Positions 51,795-61,350 are shown, numbered from the stretch's first letter. The stretch is DNA of 64,000 bases from Mucilaginibacter dorajii (GCF_024808255.1 NZ_JANTYS010000014.1:62001-126000), one strand, 5' to 3'. The notes: a model not told the origin generated them from the letters alone. Numbers and translations: made by a program.

Positions 51795-52286
51795 ATGGAA
51801 CTGCTGACAGAACAACAGGGAGTACAATTTTCGGGATTGGATAAAAAGGACTACGAGATATTGGCATTACTGCAAACCAACGCCAAGCTAACGGTAAGGG
51901 AAATTGCCTCAAAGGTGCACCTGAGTTCGACGCCCACGCATGAGCGGATTAAACGGATGGAGCAGCAGGGCGTAATACTTCAATACGGCGCTTTGTTAGA
52001 TAACCGCAAAGTAAACAAAGGCATCATGGTGATTTGCCATGTATCACTTAAAGAGCATAACAAAAAAGCCGCGGGGCAATTTTTAGGTGCCGTTGTTGAA
52101 TTTAAGGAAGTAATAGAATGCTACAACATATCCGGCGATTTTGATTTTATGCTTAAAATAGTCTCCACGTCGATGGAAAGCTTCCACAAATTTTTTGTGA
52201 ACCAACTAAGCGAAGTCCCAAATATTGGTCAAACCAAAAGCATTTTTGTGATGGATGTGATTAAGCAAACGCATGTGTTGGTGTAG
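51795..52286 (+). CDS. Lrp/AsnC-family transcriptional regulator
   Basis: 163-residue regulator: winged helix-turn-helix LDKKDYEILALLQTNAKLTVREIASKVHLSSTP (cited as LTVREIASKVHLS for the recognition region), then an AsnC-type RAM ligand domain with VIECYNISGDFDFMLKIVS, the family amino-acid pocket. Lrp-type proteins usually respond to an amino acid and bind nearby promoters. Its divergent neighbour is an MFS exporter, so local control of amino-acid or drug export is plausible but unproven. Confidence 0.92.
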   Translation: MELLTEQQGVQFSGLDKKDYEILALLQTNAKLTVREIASKVHLSSTPTHERIKRMEQQGVILQYGALLDNRKVNKGIMVICHVSLKEHNKKAAGQFLGAVVEFKEVIECYNISGDFDFMLKIVSTSMESFHKFFVNQLSEVPNIGQTKSIFVMDVIKQTHVLV

Positions 52287-52337
52287 ACGAAAAAATTTGT
52301 TATCCTATAACTACCGCGAGCTAAAATGACAACAAAA

Positions 52338-52363
52338 TAAAAAAAGCCACCTATAGGGCAGCT
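52338..52363 (-). terminator. Probable terminator after sppA
   Basis: AGCCACC at 52345-52351 pairs with GGCAGCT at 52357-52363 (one wobble), and on the minus strand a T-rich run follows the stem. It lies about 25 bp beyond the sppA stop. Confidence 0.6.
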
Positions 52364-52387
52364 CTTCTTTCAAAATATAAACTAAAC

Positions 52388-54157
52388 TTACTTGATCACA
52401 ATATCATATGGTAGCCGTGCCTGTGGGGTACGCACCATTTGGGTGAGGCCTTTTAGCTGTTCGTAAACGCGATAGTTATCACCCAGTTCAGATCGCATCA
52501 TTTTTACTTTCATCTGGTTGGTAACATCGCCATCTAACTGTTTTAAGAAGCTTTTCTGCTCGGGATAAGCCACTACATTATAGTTTGTTAGTTTAGCTTT
52601 TTTTGCAGCGCTGGCTATAGCATCATTGATATTACCTAAACGGTCAACCAATCCTATTTTAATGGCCTGGCTGCCAGTCCATACACGCCCCTGGCCAATG
52701 CTGTTAATATATTCCTGTGTTTTACCTCGGCCTGCCGCTACCGCTTTGGTAAACTCGTCATAACCATGGTTTACATTGTTTTGTAAAATGGCTCGTTCTT
52801 CAGGGCTCAGTGGGCGACTAATATCGCCTAAATCAGCAAATTTCCCGGTTTTTACACCATCAAAGGTTACGCCTAATTTGTCATTAAACAGTTTTTGCAT
52901 GTTAGGCAATATGGCAAAAATACCTATCGAGCCGGTGATGGTATTTGGTTCTGCAAAGATAGAATCTGCCGCGCAGCTGATATAATATCCGCCTGATGCC
53001 GCGTAATCGCCCATAGACACAATAATGGGTTTTACTTTTTTGGTTAAGGCAACCTCGCGCCAGATCACATCTGATGCCAAAGAGCTGCCGCCTGGCGAGT
53101 TTACACGCAATACCACAGCCTTTACCTTGTTATCCAGGCGCACTTTGCGAATGGCTTTTGAAATTCTTTCAGATCCTATACTATTATCGTCCCCCTCGCC
53201 GCCAGAGATCTCGCCATTGGCGTATACAATAGCGATTTGTTTTTTTGATGATGCATCATCATCGGCGTTATCGGCTTTACTTTTAGTGTATTCGTCTAAA
53301 TCAACGCTAACTACATTGGCGGTTTTGCTGACGCCTGTACGCGTTTTCAATTCGTCAAGGATCTCATCTTTATATTTCAACCCGTCAATCAACTTCAACT
53401 TCAAAGCGTCCTCAGGGAACTGAACGCGGGCACTATTAGCATAATTAAATAGCGAATCTTTATTGATACCGCGGCTTTTGCTGATGCCTGTTAAAAAATG
53501 ATCATATAACGAACCTAAGTAGGAGGTAACCTGCAAACGGTTAGGATCGCTCATTTTGGTGAGGAACAAAGGTTCAACAGCGCTTTTATAAGTGCCCACC
53601 TTTATAATCTGAACTTCTATGCCTAATTTATCCAGCGCGCCTTTCAGGAAGGTAACCTGCTGGCTAAAGCCGGTAAATTCAAAAATGCCTTTAGGGTTCA
53701 TGTACACTTTATCGGCAACCGAGGCCAGGTAATAAAATCCCTGGGTATATACTTCTGAATAAGCTATCACAAACTTGTGCGATTTTTTAAAGTCGATAAG
53801 CGCATTGCGGATCTCTTCTGTAGTGGCCTGGCCCGATGTCATGTAGCTTTCATCAAGGAAAATGCCTTTGATGTTTGAGTCGGTTTTGGCTTTTTTAATA
53901 TTGGCTAAAATGTCATTAAGCCCGGTTGATTTTTCGCTGTTCAATCCTAAAAAACTCAGTCCGGCAAGCGGATTATTGGGCGTACGTTCGGTTATGGGGG
54001 TGGTGAACGCCATGTGCAGTACAGAATTGGGTTCAACATCAACCGATTTATCACTGCTTGCCGAAACTACTATACCAACAACCAACACAATCAGGATCAC
54101 CCCAATTAATAACACACCTAACATAGAGGCCAGAACGAATTTGAAGAATTGTTTCAT
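52388..54157 (-). CDS. sppA: Signal peptide peptidase SppA, long type
   Basis: 589-residue membrane-anchored serine protease (67-kDa type) that degrades released signal peptides in the periplasm. One N-terminal helix (about residues 8-32) is followed by two tandem S49 domains. The catalytic lysine is K191 (VGTYKSAVEP) in the first domain and the nucleophile Ser388 (GDYAASGGYYIS) in the second, the same split arrangement as E. coli SppA. Divergent from folK across 87 bp. Confidence 0.94.
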   Translation of the reverse strand: MKQFFKFVLASMLGVLLIGVILIVLVVGIVVSASSDKSVDVEPNSVLHMAFTTPITERTPNNPLAGLSFLGLNSEKSTGLNDILANIKKAKTDSNIKGIFLDESYMTSGQATTEEIRNALIDFKKSHKFVIAYSEVYTQGFYYLASVADKVYMNPKGIFEFTGFSQQVTFLKGALDKLGIEVQIIKVGTYKSAVEPLFLTKMSDPNRLQVTSYLGSLYDHFLTGISKSRGINKDSLFNYANSARVQFPEDALKLKLIDGLKYKDEILDELKTRTGVSKTANVVSVDLDEYTKSKADNADDDASSKKQIAIVYANGEISGGEGDDNSIGSERISKAIRKVRLDNKVKAVVLRVNSPGGSSLASDVIWREVALTKKVKPIIVSMGDYAASGGYYISCAADSIFAEPNTITGSIGIFAILPNMQKLFNDKLGVTFDGVKTGKFADLGDISRPLSPEERAILQNNVNHGYDEFTKAVAAGRGKTQEYINSIGQGRVWTGSQAIKIGLVDRLGNINDAIASAAKKAKLTNYNVVAYPEQKSFLKQLDGDVTNQMKVKMMRSELGDNYRVYEQLKGLTQMVRTPQARLPYDIVIK

Positions 54158-54244
54158 TAATATTATAAATCTTTTTATCTATGCAAACTTAGTAATTCGG
54201 TACCGTATAATGTTAAGAGCTGCTTCTATAATATTTGTTACAAC

Positions 54245-54724
54245 ATGATTAATGTTTTTTTACTTTTAGGGAGCAATCTTGGTGACAGGAACGCATTTAT
54301 GCAACAGGCAATTGTGCATATTGAAACTGATATTGCGCCGGTTTTACAGGCTTCGGATGTTTACGAAACTCAGTCATGGGGCAAAGCCAACGCGCCGGAT
54401 TATTTGAACCAGGTGCTGTTGTTGCAAACGGATTTGCCGGCCCAAACTGTACTGCAAAAAATACTGGACATTGAATTATTATTAGGTCGCAGACGCGAGG
54501 AAAAGTGGGGTTCGCGTACTATAGATATTGATATATTGTTTTATGGCGATGCTGTTATCGATGAACCCAATTTGAAGGTGCCGCATCCCGAAATGCATAA
54601 GCGGAGGTTTACTTTGGAGCCCCTGGCCCAGATAGCTCCCGATTTTATACACCCGCTGATAAAAAAAAATATTTTAACACTAAAAAACGAACTTATTGAC
54701 GGGTTGGTCGTAAAAAAAGTATAA
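54245..54724 (+). CDS. folK: 2-amino-4-hydroxy-6-hydroxymethyldihydropteridine pyrophosphokinase
   Basis: Pyrophosphorylates the pterin used in dihydropteroate synthesis. The 159 residues include LLLGSNLGDRNAFMQQA, VYETQSWGKANAPDYLNQ, the metal and ATP site GSRTIDIDILFYGD with two catalytic Asp residues, and HPEMHKRRFTLEPLAQIAPD. Good match throughout. The Hpt gene starts 24 bp downstream on the same strand. It adds to the folate genes in the window (folA, thyA), but they are not clustered together. Confidence 0.95.
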   Translation: MINVFLLLGSNLGDRNAFMQQAIVHIETDIAPVLQASDVYETQSWGKANAPDYLNQVLLLQTDLPAQTVLQKILDIELLLGRRREEKWGSRTIDIDILFYGDAVIDEPNLKVPHPEMHKRRFTLEPLAQIAPDFIHPLIKKNILTLKNELIDGLVVKKV

Positions 54725-54748
54725 TTTTGAGTAATCACAAATCTTTAT

Positions 54749-55126
54749 ATGTCAGATATTTCACCAGAACAAGACTTTGATCTTTCCTTCCTTTATGAGA
54801 TTGCCGATGGAAGCGATGAATTTATTGTTGAATCAATCGGGATGTTTCTTGAGCAAACGCCTCAGTTACTGAGTACTATAAGCAACGCGCTTGATGCCGG
54901 TGAATGGACAGAGGCTGGTAAGGCATCGCATAAATTAAAACCCAACCTTGGCTTTTTTGGTATGCCCATAAGCCAGGCCACTATACAGGAAGTGGAATTG
55001 GCATGTAAAGCGGGAGGGGAAAATCCAACACAGATATTTGCAAAATTTGCCCAGGTAAAAGCTACCGTTGAAGCTAACCTTGTTACTTTAAAACAAATTA
55101 AAGCAGAGAAAGAAGCAAGCCTTTAA
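54749..55126 (+). CDS. Histidine phosphotransfer (Hpt) domain protein
   Basis: 125-residue single-domain Hpt protein. The phosphoacceptor is His61 in ASHKLKPNLGFFGM, with the usual Lys two residues later and a Gly-rich turn. The rest is a four-helix bundle. Such proteins relay phosphate between hybrid histidine kinases and response regulators. No kinase or regulator is nearby, so it is an orphan. Notably, a SixA-like phosphatase, whose class acts on Hpt domains, is encoded 4.5 kb away. A terminator lies 50 bp downstream. Confidence 0.88.
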   Translation: MSDISPEQDFDLSFLYEIADGSDEFIVESIGMFLEQTPQLLSTISNALDAGEWTEAGKASHKLKPNLGFFGMPISQATIQEVELACKAGGENPTQIFAKFAQVKATVEANLVTLKQIKAEKEASL

Positions 55127-55175
55127 TTAGAGGTGAAAGGCGAAAGGTTTGCCTTGAGTTTTAAAATAATACCGG

Positions 55176-55205
55176 AGGTTGCATCCAAAGATGCGACCTT
55201 TTTTA
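55176..55205 (+). terminator. Terminator after the Hpt gene
   Basis: AGGTTGCATC at 55176-55185 pairs with GATGCGACCT at 55190-55199 (one mismatch), 4-base loop, then a run of T. Confidence 0.85.
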
Positions 55206-55252
55206 TTAGTAATACTTGTAAATTGTTGTCTTGAACCAGAAGTGATCAAAAG

Positions 55253-55286
55253 AAAAAGGCCGTCTATAAGACAGCCTTTTTTATTC
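55253..55286. terminator. Bidirectional terminator between Hpt and pssA
   Basis: AAAAAGGCCGTCT at 55253-55265 pairs with AGACAGCCTTTTT at 55269-55281. A-run on one side and T-run on the other make it usable in both directions; it serves pssA on the minus strand. Confidence 0.75.
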
Positions 55287-55352
55287 CATAATTTTAGATC
55301 GATTATCTGCAAAAAACCTTTCGCCTTTATCCCTTACCCTTTCACCTAAGGA

Positions 55353-56102
55353 TTAGCTATCTTTTTGATGACCGGTTATGATATGCTCACTTGCTATTTT
55401 AGTTTGAATGAGTGACAAGGTAATGTATATGAATATCACCACCGGCACTGCCACAAATTTAAAGAACAGAATAAGTATTGCCGAAAACAGGAGTAGTAAA
55501 TAGCGGAAAAAGTTTTTATTAAAATCGCGGTTTTTAAATTTAAGCGACATTAACGGAATCTCTGATACCAGCAGGGTACACATTACAATGATTAAAACTG
55601 TTAGTGTGTATGGGTTTAAAATAAACCTTGCTAAAACCTCATACTGATCAATGATCAAAGGCAGCGATGCGATAAAGATTGCATTGGCAGGTGTAGGCAA
55701 CCCGATAAAACTATCAGACTGGCGGGTATCGTTATTAAACTTAGCCAGCCGTAATGCCGAAAATACGGTTATTGAAAACGCCAGGTAATTTAAATACTCG
55801 CTCACGTGGTTTATTTGAGGAGCTTTTAAAAGCAGTTCATACAATATAGCCGAAGGCAAAAAGCCAAAACTTACCATATCGGCCAGCGAATCAAGGTCTT
55901 TACCTATAAAAGAATAGGAGTTAAGCACCCTTGATGCGAAACCATCAAAAAAATCAAAAATTGCTGCTAAGAAAATTGCATATGATGCAATCAGTAAATT
56001 ACCCTGAAAAGCAAAGACTATACCAATACAACCACTGAACAGGTTTGCACAGGTTATGGCATTCGGCAGGTGTTTTCTAACTCGTCTCCTCATTTCGGGC
56101 AT
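55353..56102 (-). CDS. pssA: CDP-diacylglycerol-serine O-phosphatidyltransferase
   Basis: Makes phosphatidylserine, the precursor of phosphatidylethanolamine. 249 residues, about eight membrane helices. The CDP-alcohol phosphotransferase motif reads DFFDGFASR, then G and the two final Asp residues in GKDLDSLAD, with Ser for the usual Ala. The N-terminal PNAITCANLFSGCIGIVF is typical of the Bacillus-like integral PssA. Downstream of rho by 81 bp; separate transcription is likely. Confidence 0.92.
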   Translation of the reverse strand: MPEMRRRVRKHLPNAITCANLFSGCIGIVFAFQGNLLIASYAIFLAAIFDFFDGFASRVLNSYSFIGKDLDSLADMVSFGFLPSAILYELLLKAPQINHVSEYLNYLAFSITVFSALRLAKFNNDTRQSDSFIGLPTPANAIFIASLPLIIDQYEVLARFILNPYTLTVLIIVMCTLLVSEIPLMSLKFKNRDFNKNFFRYLLLLFSAILILFFKFVAVPVVIFIYITLSLIQTKIASEHIITGHQKDS

Positions 56103-56183
56103 GAAGTTATCAAGATTTTATTAAGTAATAATGAAGTTACAAATAATATTAACATTAAATATAACTTCATTATCGCCCAAATA

Positions 56184-57815
56184 TTACGAATTCATTGAGA
56201 TCAGGAATTCTTCGTTGGTTTTTGTACCACGGATTTGTGCTTGTAAAAACTCCATTGATTCTTGTGAGTTCATATCAGCCAGGTGGTTACGTAAAATCCA
56301 GATGCGTTGCAGGGTTTCACGATCAAGCAGCAAGTCGTCACGACGGGTGCTTGAAGCAGTGATATCGATAGCCGGGAAAATACGTTTGTTTGAAAGTTTA
56401 CGATCCAGTTGTAACTCCATGTTACCTGTACCTTTAAACTCTTCAAAAATAACCTCATCCATTTTTGAGCCGGTTTCTGTTAACGCTGTAGCGATAATGG
56501 TTAATGAACCGCCATCCTCAATGTTACGGGCCGCACCAAAGAAACGTTTGGGTTTGTGTAAAGCGTTCGCGTCAACACCACCAGATAATATTTTACCGGA
56601 TGCAGGTGCAACGGTGTTATAGGCACGTGCTAAGCGGGTTATAGAATCTAACAGGATCACTACGTCATGACCGCACTCTACCATACGTTTTGCTTTTTCT
56701 AAAACAATGTTGGCAATTTTTACGTGACGCTCTGCAGGCTCATCAAATGTTGATGATACCACTTCGGCGCGTACGCTGCGGGCCATATCGGTAACCTCCT
56801 CAGGGCGTTCGTCAATCAGTAATATAATAAGATATACTTCTGGGTGGTTACGGGCAATGGCGTTGGCCACATCCTTTAATAACATGGTTTTACCTGTTTT
56901 AGGCTGGGCCACAATTAAACCACGCTGACCTTTACCAATAGGCGAGAACAAATCCATAATGCGGGTTGAATAATTACCAGCATCAGTGAACAGGCTCAGT
57001 TTTTCTGAAGGGAAAAGCGGTGTTAAGTGATCAAACGGAACACGATCACGCACTTCGGCAGGGATACGGCCGTTAATGGCTTCAACACGCACCAAAGGAA
57101 AATATTTTTCGCCCTCTTTTGGCGGACGGATGCTGCCGCGAACGGTATCACCTGTTTTTAAGCCAAAAAGTTTTATTTGCGATTGTGATACGTAAATATC
57201 ATCGGGAGAAGTAAGGTAGTTATAATCAGATGATCTTAAGAAACCGTAACCATCGGGCATAATTTCTAATACGCCTTCGTTTACTATAACATTATCAAAA
57301 TCAAGGTTGATAGCCGGTTCCTGGCTTTTTTGCTGATTGGGATTGGTACCATTGGCACGCCTGTCAAATTTTTGCGGGCGGGCTTCAGTTACCGGGCTTT
57401 CTGTTTTTGGTGCTGATTCGCCTGGCTGGTTGTCTGAAACTTCGGCAGCAACAGGGGTAGGGATATCGTTTTGCGCGTCTTCATTGTTTTGCTGATCTTC
57501 TTCTTCCTGATCAAACAGGTTGGTATCATCTAACGGAACTTCAACGCGGGGTTGTGTTTTTGGCTTTAATACACGGGTACGTTTGCGTGCTTTTTCGGCA
57601 CCTGCTTCAACAGCGGGCTCGGGTGTAATTGGTGAATAGTTTTGTTCAACAATGTTTTGCTGTGCCCTTGCGGCTTCAATCAATTGTTGTTGTTCAACAA
57701 TACGGGTTATCAGGGGCGCTTTGCGTAGTTCGTCAGCCTCACCAATACCTAAATTTTTTGCAATTTCGCGCAACTCTGATACGAGTTTGTCGTTCAATTC
57801 GATTTTATCAGACAT
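56184..57815 (-). CDS. rho: Transcription termination factor Rho with long N-terminal insert
   Basis: Hexameric RNA helicase that ends transcripts. The 543 residues begin with a Rho_N helical domain (about 5-45), then an insert of about 120 residues rich in Glu, Gln, Asn and Pro plus a basic KARKRTRVLKPK patch (about 55-175). The RNA-binding cold-shock domain (GVLEIMPDGYGFLRS, 181-195) and the ATPase with Walker A QPKTGKT (304-310) and Walker B VILLDSITRLARA are intact. Such inserts are known in Bacteroidota Rho proteins and may affect RNA binding or phase separation. Confidence 0.96.
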   Translation of the reverse strand: MSDKIELNDKLVSELREIAKNLGIGEADELRKAPLITRIVEQQQLIEAARAQQNIVEQNYSPITPEPAVEAGAEKARKRTRVLKPKTQPRVEVPLDDTNLFDQEEEDQQNNEDAQNDIPTPVAAEVSDNQPGESAPKTESPVTEARPQKFDRRANGTNPNQQKSQEPAINLDFDNVIVNEGVLEIMPDGYGFLRSSDYNYLTSPDDIYVSQSQIKLFGLKTGDTVRGSIRPPKEGEKYFPLVRVEAINGRIPAEVRDRVPFDHLTPLFPSEKLSLFTDAGNYSTRIMDLFSPIGKGQRGLIVAQPKTGKTMLLKDVANAIARNHPEVYLIILLIDERPEEVTDMARSVRAEVVSSTFDEPAERHVKIANIVLEKAKRMVECGHDVVILLDSITRLARAYNTVAPASGKILSGGVDANALHKPKRFFGAARNIEDGGSLTIIATALTETGSKMDEVIFEEFKGTGNMELQLDRKLSNKRIFPAIDITASSTRRDDLLLDRETLQRIWILRNHLADMNSQESMEFLQAQIRGTKTNEEFLISMNS

Positions 57816-58165
57816 GATATGAATTATAGTTCAAAGGGATTTTTAATATCGTAATTTGTTTTCAAACGGTAATAACGACACCATGTGCATATATGCTTTT
57901 AGTGTTACACAAGGGCATTATTATAAGAAATTGATCTTGAAGCATTGATTAAATAAACATCCAAACCCATTCAAAGCATTTACTAATAAATATCGTGGGA
58001 TCTTAAATTGTTTCTTTAGTGCAAGAAAAATTCAAAGGAAAACGATGCAATTCTAAACAAATATTTCTTTATTTCAAATTAATTAAATAAATATTTGCTT
58101 TGTTATGGCCTTTAAGCTAAATTTTTAGTTTTTTTGACAATCAGAATATTTAACACCATCCTTCA
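57816..58165. other. Divergent rho-pyrF promoter gap
   Basis: 350 bp, AT-rich, no gene or repeat found. It must hold the promoters of rho and pyrF; I could not place a convincing Bacteroidota-type promoter. Rho leaders are often long because of autoregulation. Confidence 0.5.
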
Positions 58166-58999
58166 ATGATATCCCGCGCGCAGCTAATAGAGCAGATCAA
58201 ACAAAAAAAATCTTTTTTATGTGTTGGTCTTGATACTGATATTAATAAGATCCCCGAATTTTTAAAAGAATACCCCGATCCTATTTTTGAGTTCAATAAG
58301 CGCATTATTGATGCCACTAAAGATTTGTGTGTATCCTATAAGCCTAACGCCGCTTTTTACGAAGCCCGTGGCATAAAAGGCCTGCAAAGCCTCATTGATA
58401 CCTGGAAATACCTTCCTGCCGATACCTTAAATATAATAGATGCCAAAAGAGGGGATATCGGTAACACCTCTGATAAATACGCCCAGGCTTTTTTTAATGA
58501 AGATGCATCGGGCATGAGCTTTGATGCTATTACCATTACACCATATATGGGTAATGATAGCGTTACACCGTACCTGGCTTATGAAGGCAAATGGGTAATC
58601 ATTCTGGCACTAACATCATCAGTAGGCAGTAAAGATTTTCAATACCTGCAAACAGGTGATGGTTATTTATATGAAACTGTTATTAAAAAAGCAAATACCT
58701 GGGCGGGTGCCGATAGGATCATGTACGTAGTGGGCGCCACCAAAAGCACCGAGTTTACCAACATCCGCGAATATGCTCCCGATAACTTTTTACTGGTGCC
58801 CGGGATAGGTGCACAAGGCGGTAGTTTAGCGGATGTATGTAAATACGGCATCACCAAAGATTGTGGACTCATCGTTAACGCATCCCGATCTATCATATAC
58901 GCCGGTAACGACGAAAACTTTGCCGAAGCCGCCCGTGCAGAAGCCCAGGGCCTGCAGCAACAAATGCAGATAGAACTGGAAAAAGCAGGAATTATATAG
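58166..58999 (+). CDS. pyrF: Orotidine 5'-phosphate decarboxylase
   Basis: Last step of UMP synthesis. 277 residues, of the longer PyrF group. The catalytic tetrad region is IIDAKRGDIGNT (Asp92, Lys94, Asp97), preceded by FLCVGLDTD and PNAAFYEARG, and followed by the phosphate-binding PGIGAQGG and VNASRSIIYAG. The start at 58166 fits the family N-terminus. It ends directly at a GTGCAGAT-type repeat. It is not clustered with the dihydroorotase-like gene at 28934. Confidence 0.95.
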   Translation: MISRAQLIEQIKQKKSFLCVGLDTDINKIPEFLKEYPDPIFEFNKRIIDATKDLCVSYKPNAAFYEARGIKGLQSLIDTWKYLPADTLNIIDAKRGDIGNTSDKYAQAFFNEDASGMSFDAITITPYMGNDSVTPYLAYEGKWVIILALTSSVGSKDFQYLQTGDGYLYETVIKKANTWAGADRIMYVVGATKSTEFTNIREYAPDNFLLVPGIGAQGGSLADVCKYGITKDCGLIVNASRSIIYAGNDENFAEAARAEAQGLQQQMQIELEKAGII

Positions 59000-59317
59000 T
59001 AGATGTGCAGGTGTGTAGATTTCAGATGTGCAGATGATTTTTTAATTTGAAAATTTGAGAATTTGAAGATTTGAAAATGATTTTTGTCTGAACCGGGATT
59101 ATTCAGATTAGAGGATTAACAGGATTTTTTTCGCTACAAAGAATCCTGTTCATCGCTTAATCCTAAAAATCCCGGTTCTAAAAAAATCTGAAAATTCTGG
59201 TTCAGACAATCAAAATCCTGGTAATCTGAAAAATCCGTTTAATCCGGGTTCAGACAAATTTCCTCCAAACAATCATCCCTTTGTAAATCCGAAATCGAAA
59301 TTCCCAAATCCGAAATA
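59000..59317. repeat. Cluster of four low-complexity repeat families after pyrF
   Basis: In order: GTGCAGAT-type units (59000-59037), four octamers TTTGAAAA, TTTGAGAA, TTTGAAGA, TTTGAAAA (59046-59077), an inverted array with GTCTGAACCGGGATT at 59087-59101 and reverse-complement units such as AATCCCGG and GGTTCAGAC through 59254, and ATCCGAAATCGAAATTCC-type units at 59286-59317. The gap is 363 bp and has no gene. All four families also occur elsewhere in the window. Confidence 0.85.
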
Positions 59318-59362
59318 AAATAAGGTACTATTTCATAACTTACAGCCTTGTAAGTTCACAAT

Positions 59363-61339
59363 ATGAAAAGAACCCTACTTTCTGCCATTGCCCTTTCATT
59401 TTTAGTTTCCTTTTATGCCGCTGCGCAGGATAAAAAGCCCCTCAAACCTTTAGATATTAACCGCATACCTACCGTGAGTGATCCGCAGCTTTCGCCGGAT
59501 GGCAAATGGGTGGCTTATAGTGTATCTGAAGTGGATACAGCAAAGGACAAACGGATATCGCACCTGTGGATGCAAAGCTGGGATGGTAAGGAATCATTGG
59601 AACTAACGCATGGCGGCGAACCTGCCTCATCGCCAAGGTGGTCACCAGATGGTAAATATCTTTCTTTTGTTTCATCCCGAGATTCAAAAAATGGCGGACA
59701 GATCTGGCTGATTGACCGCAGAGGCGGTGAAGGCGTTAAGCTTACAGATATTAAAGGTGATGTGGGCGACTACGCCTGGTCGCCAGATAGTAAGAAATTA
59801 GTTGTGGTAATAGGCGATCCGGAGAATAAGGGTAAAGAAGAACCCAAAACACCCAAACCAATTGTTATTGATCGCTACCATTTTAAACAGGATATAGAAG
59901 GATACCTGCAGCATTTGCATGAGCATTTATATCTGTTTGATGTGGAAACTAAAAAGCTGGATACGCTAACTAAAGGTGATAAAGATGAAGGATCGCCGGT
60001 ATGGTCGCCAGATGGTAAAACCATCGCTTTTGTGAGCAATCGCAGTGTTGATCCTGATAAAAACGAGAATACTGATATTTTTACCATTGATGCCCACACC
60101 AACGCCACCATGCTGCAAATTACCAGCTGGAAAGGGCCCGACCGTAACCCGCAATGGAGCCCAGATGGCAGGTATATCGCTTATTTACGCTCAACCAGCG
60201 ATGCTGATTATATGATGTATGATCAAAATATGCTTTGCATCACTGATGTGTTGGGCTCAAACAAAAAGATCCTTACCCAACAGCTTGACCGCCCCGTTGG
60301 CGACCAGGTTTGGGCAAGGGACAGCAAAAATATTTTATTTTTAGTAGCCGACGACCGGGAACGTTACGTTGCCAGCGTAAATATTAATAACGGCAAAATA
60401 AGTACAGTAACCAAAGGTGAGTATAGTGTTAGCGATATTAACTCGGGTTTAAACGGCAACCTGGCGGTGCAAAAAAGTGACCCCTATACCCCGGCCGAGC
60501 TATTTGCTTTAGAGGGCAGCAAACTGCGCCGTTTAACTTTCCATCAGCAGGCCTGGTTAAATACTGTTAAACTGGCCCATGTTGCGGGTTTTCAATCAAC
60601 CAGTGTTGATGGCACTTTGGTTAACGGCATTATATTAACCCCGGATAGCAATGCAAAAAAACTACCCTTCATTTTGTTTATCCACGGCGGGCCGGTTGGG
60701 CAGGATGAGTTTTCATTTGACGCCACAAGGCAGGTACTGGCTGGTGCGGGCTACGCTGTTGCCGGTGTAAATTACCGTGGCAGTAACGGGCGTGGCCTGG
60801 ATTATACCAAGGCCATTTTTGCCGATTGGGGTAATAAAGAAGTAAAAGACCTGTTAGGCGCTGTTGATCAGCTTGAAAAATTAGGCATAGCTGATCCTGA
60901 TCATTTAGGTATTGGCGGTTGGAGCTACGGCGGCATCCTTACAGATTACACCATCGCCTCTGATACCCGTTTTAAGGCCGCTGCAAGTGGCGCCGGCAGC
61001 GCGCTACAACTATCTGTTTACGGCAGCGATCAATATGTATTGCAATATGAAAATGAATTGGGCGTTCCCTGGAAAAACGCGGATAAGTGGATTGCCCTAT
61101 CATACCCGTTTTTTCATGCAGATAAGATAAAAACACCGGTATTATATATGTCTGGCCTCAAGGATTTTAACGTGCCTACTATCGGTAGCGAGCAAATGTA
61201 CCAGGCACTACGGTCGCAAGGGATTCCTACCGAACTAATCCTCTACCCAAATTCATTCCATGGCATCAGTAAACCAAGTTACCAGGTAGATAGGCTACAA
61301 CGTTATGTGGAATGGTATGATAAGTATTTGAAGAAATAG
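59363..61339 (+). CDS. S9-family serine peptidase, exported
   Basis: 658-residue prolyl-oligopeptidase-family enzyme with a signal peptide (SAIALSFLVSFYAAAQ). A beta-propeller of WD40-like/PD40 blades (about 30-390; repeated SPDGK motifs) precedes the alpha/beta-hydrolase domain. The catalytic triad is Ser521 in GGWSYGG, Asp601 in SGLKDFN and His633 in NSFHG. Such dipeptidyl or acylaminoacyl peptidases cut short peptides in the periplasm. A close paralogue starts 717 bp downstream. Exact specificity unknown. Confidence 0.92.
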   Translation: MKRTLLSAIALSFLVSFYAAAQDKKPLKPLDINRIPTVSDPQLSPDGKWVAYSVSEVDTAKDKRISHLWMQSWDGKESLELTHGGEPASSPRWSPDGKYLSFVSSRDSKNGGQIWLIDRRGGEGVKLTDIKGDVGDYAWSPDSKKLVVVIGDPENKGKEEPKTPKPIVIDRYHFKQDIEGYLQHLHEHLYLFDVETKKLDTLTKGDKDEGSPVWSPDGKTIAFVSNRSVDPDKNENTDIFTIDAHTNATMLQITSWKGPDRNPQWSPDGRYIAYLRSTSDADYMMYDQNMLCITDVLGSNKKILTQQLDRPVGDQVWARDSKNILFLVADDRERYVASVNINNGKISTVTKGEYSVSDINSGLNGNLAVQKSDPYTPAELFALEGSKLRRLTFHQQAWLNTVKLAHVAGFQSTSVDGTLVNGIILTPDSNAKKLPFILFIHGGPVGQDEFSFDATRQVLAGAGYAVAGVNYRGSNGRGLDYTKAIFADWGNKEVKDLLGAVDQLEKLGIADPDHLGIGGWSYGGILTDYTIASDTRFKAAASGAGSALQLSVYGSDQYVLQYENELGVPWKNADKWIALSYPFFHADKIKTPVLYMSGLKDFNVPTIGSEQMYQALRSQGIPTELILYPNSFHGISKPSYQVDRLQRYVEWYDKYLKK

Positions 61340-61350
61340 TTCTACAAAGG

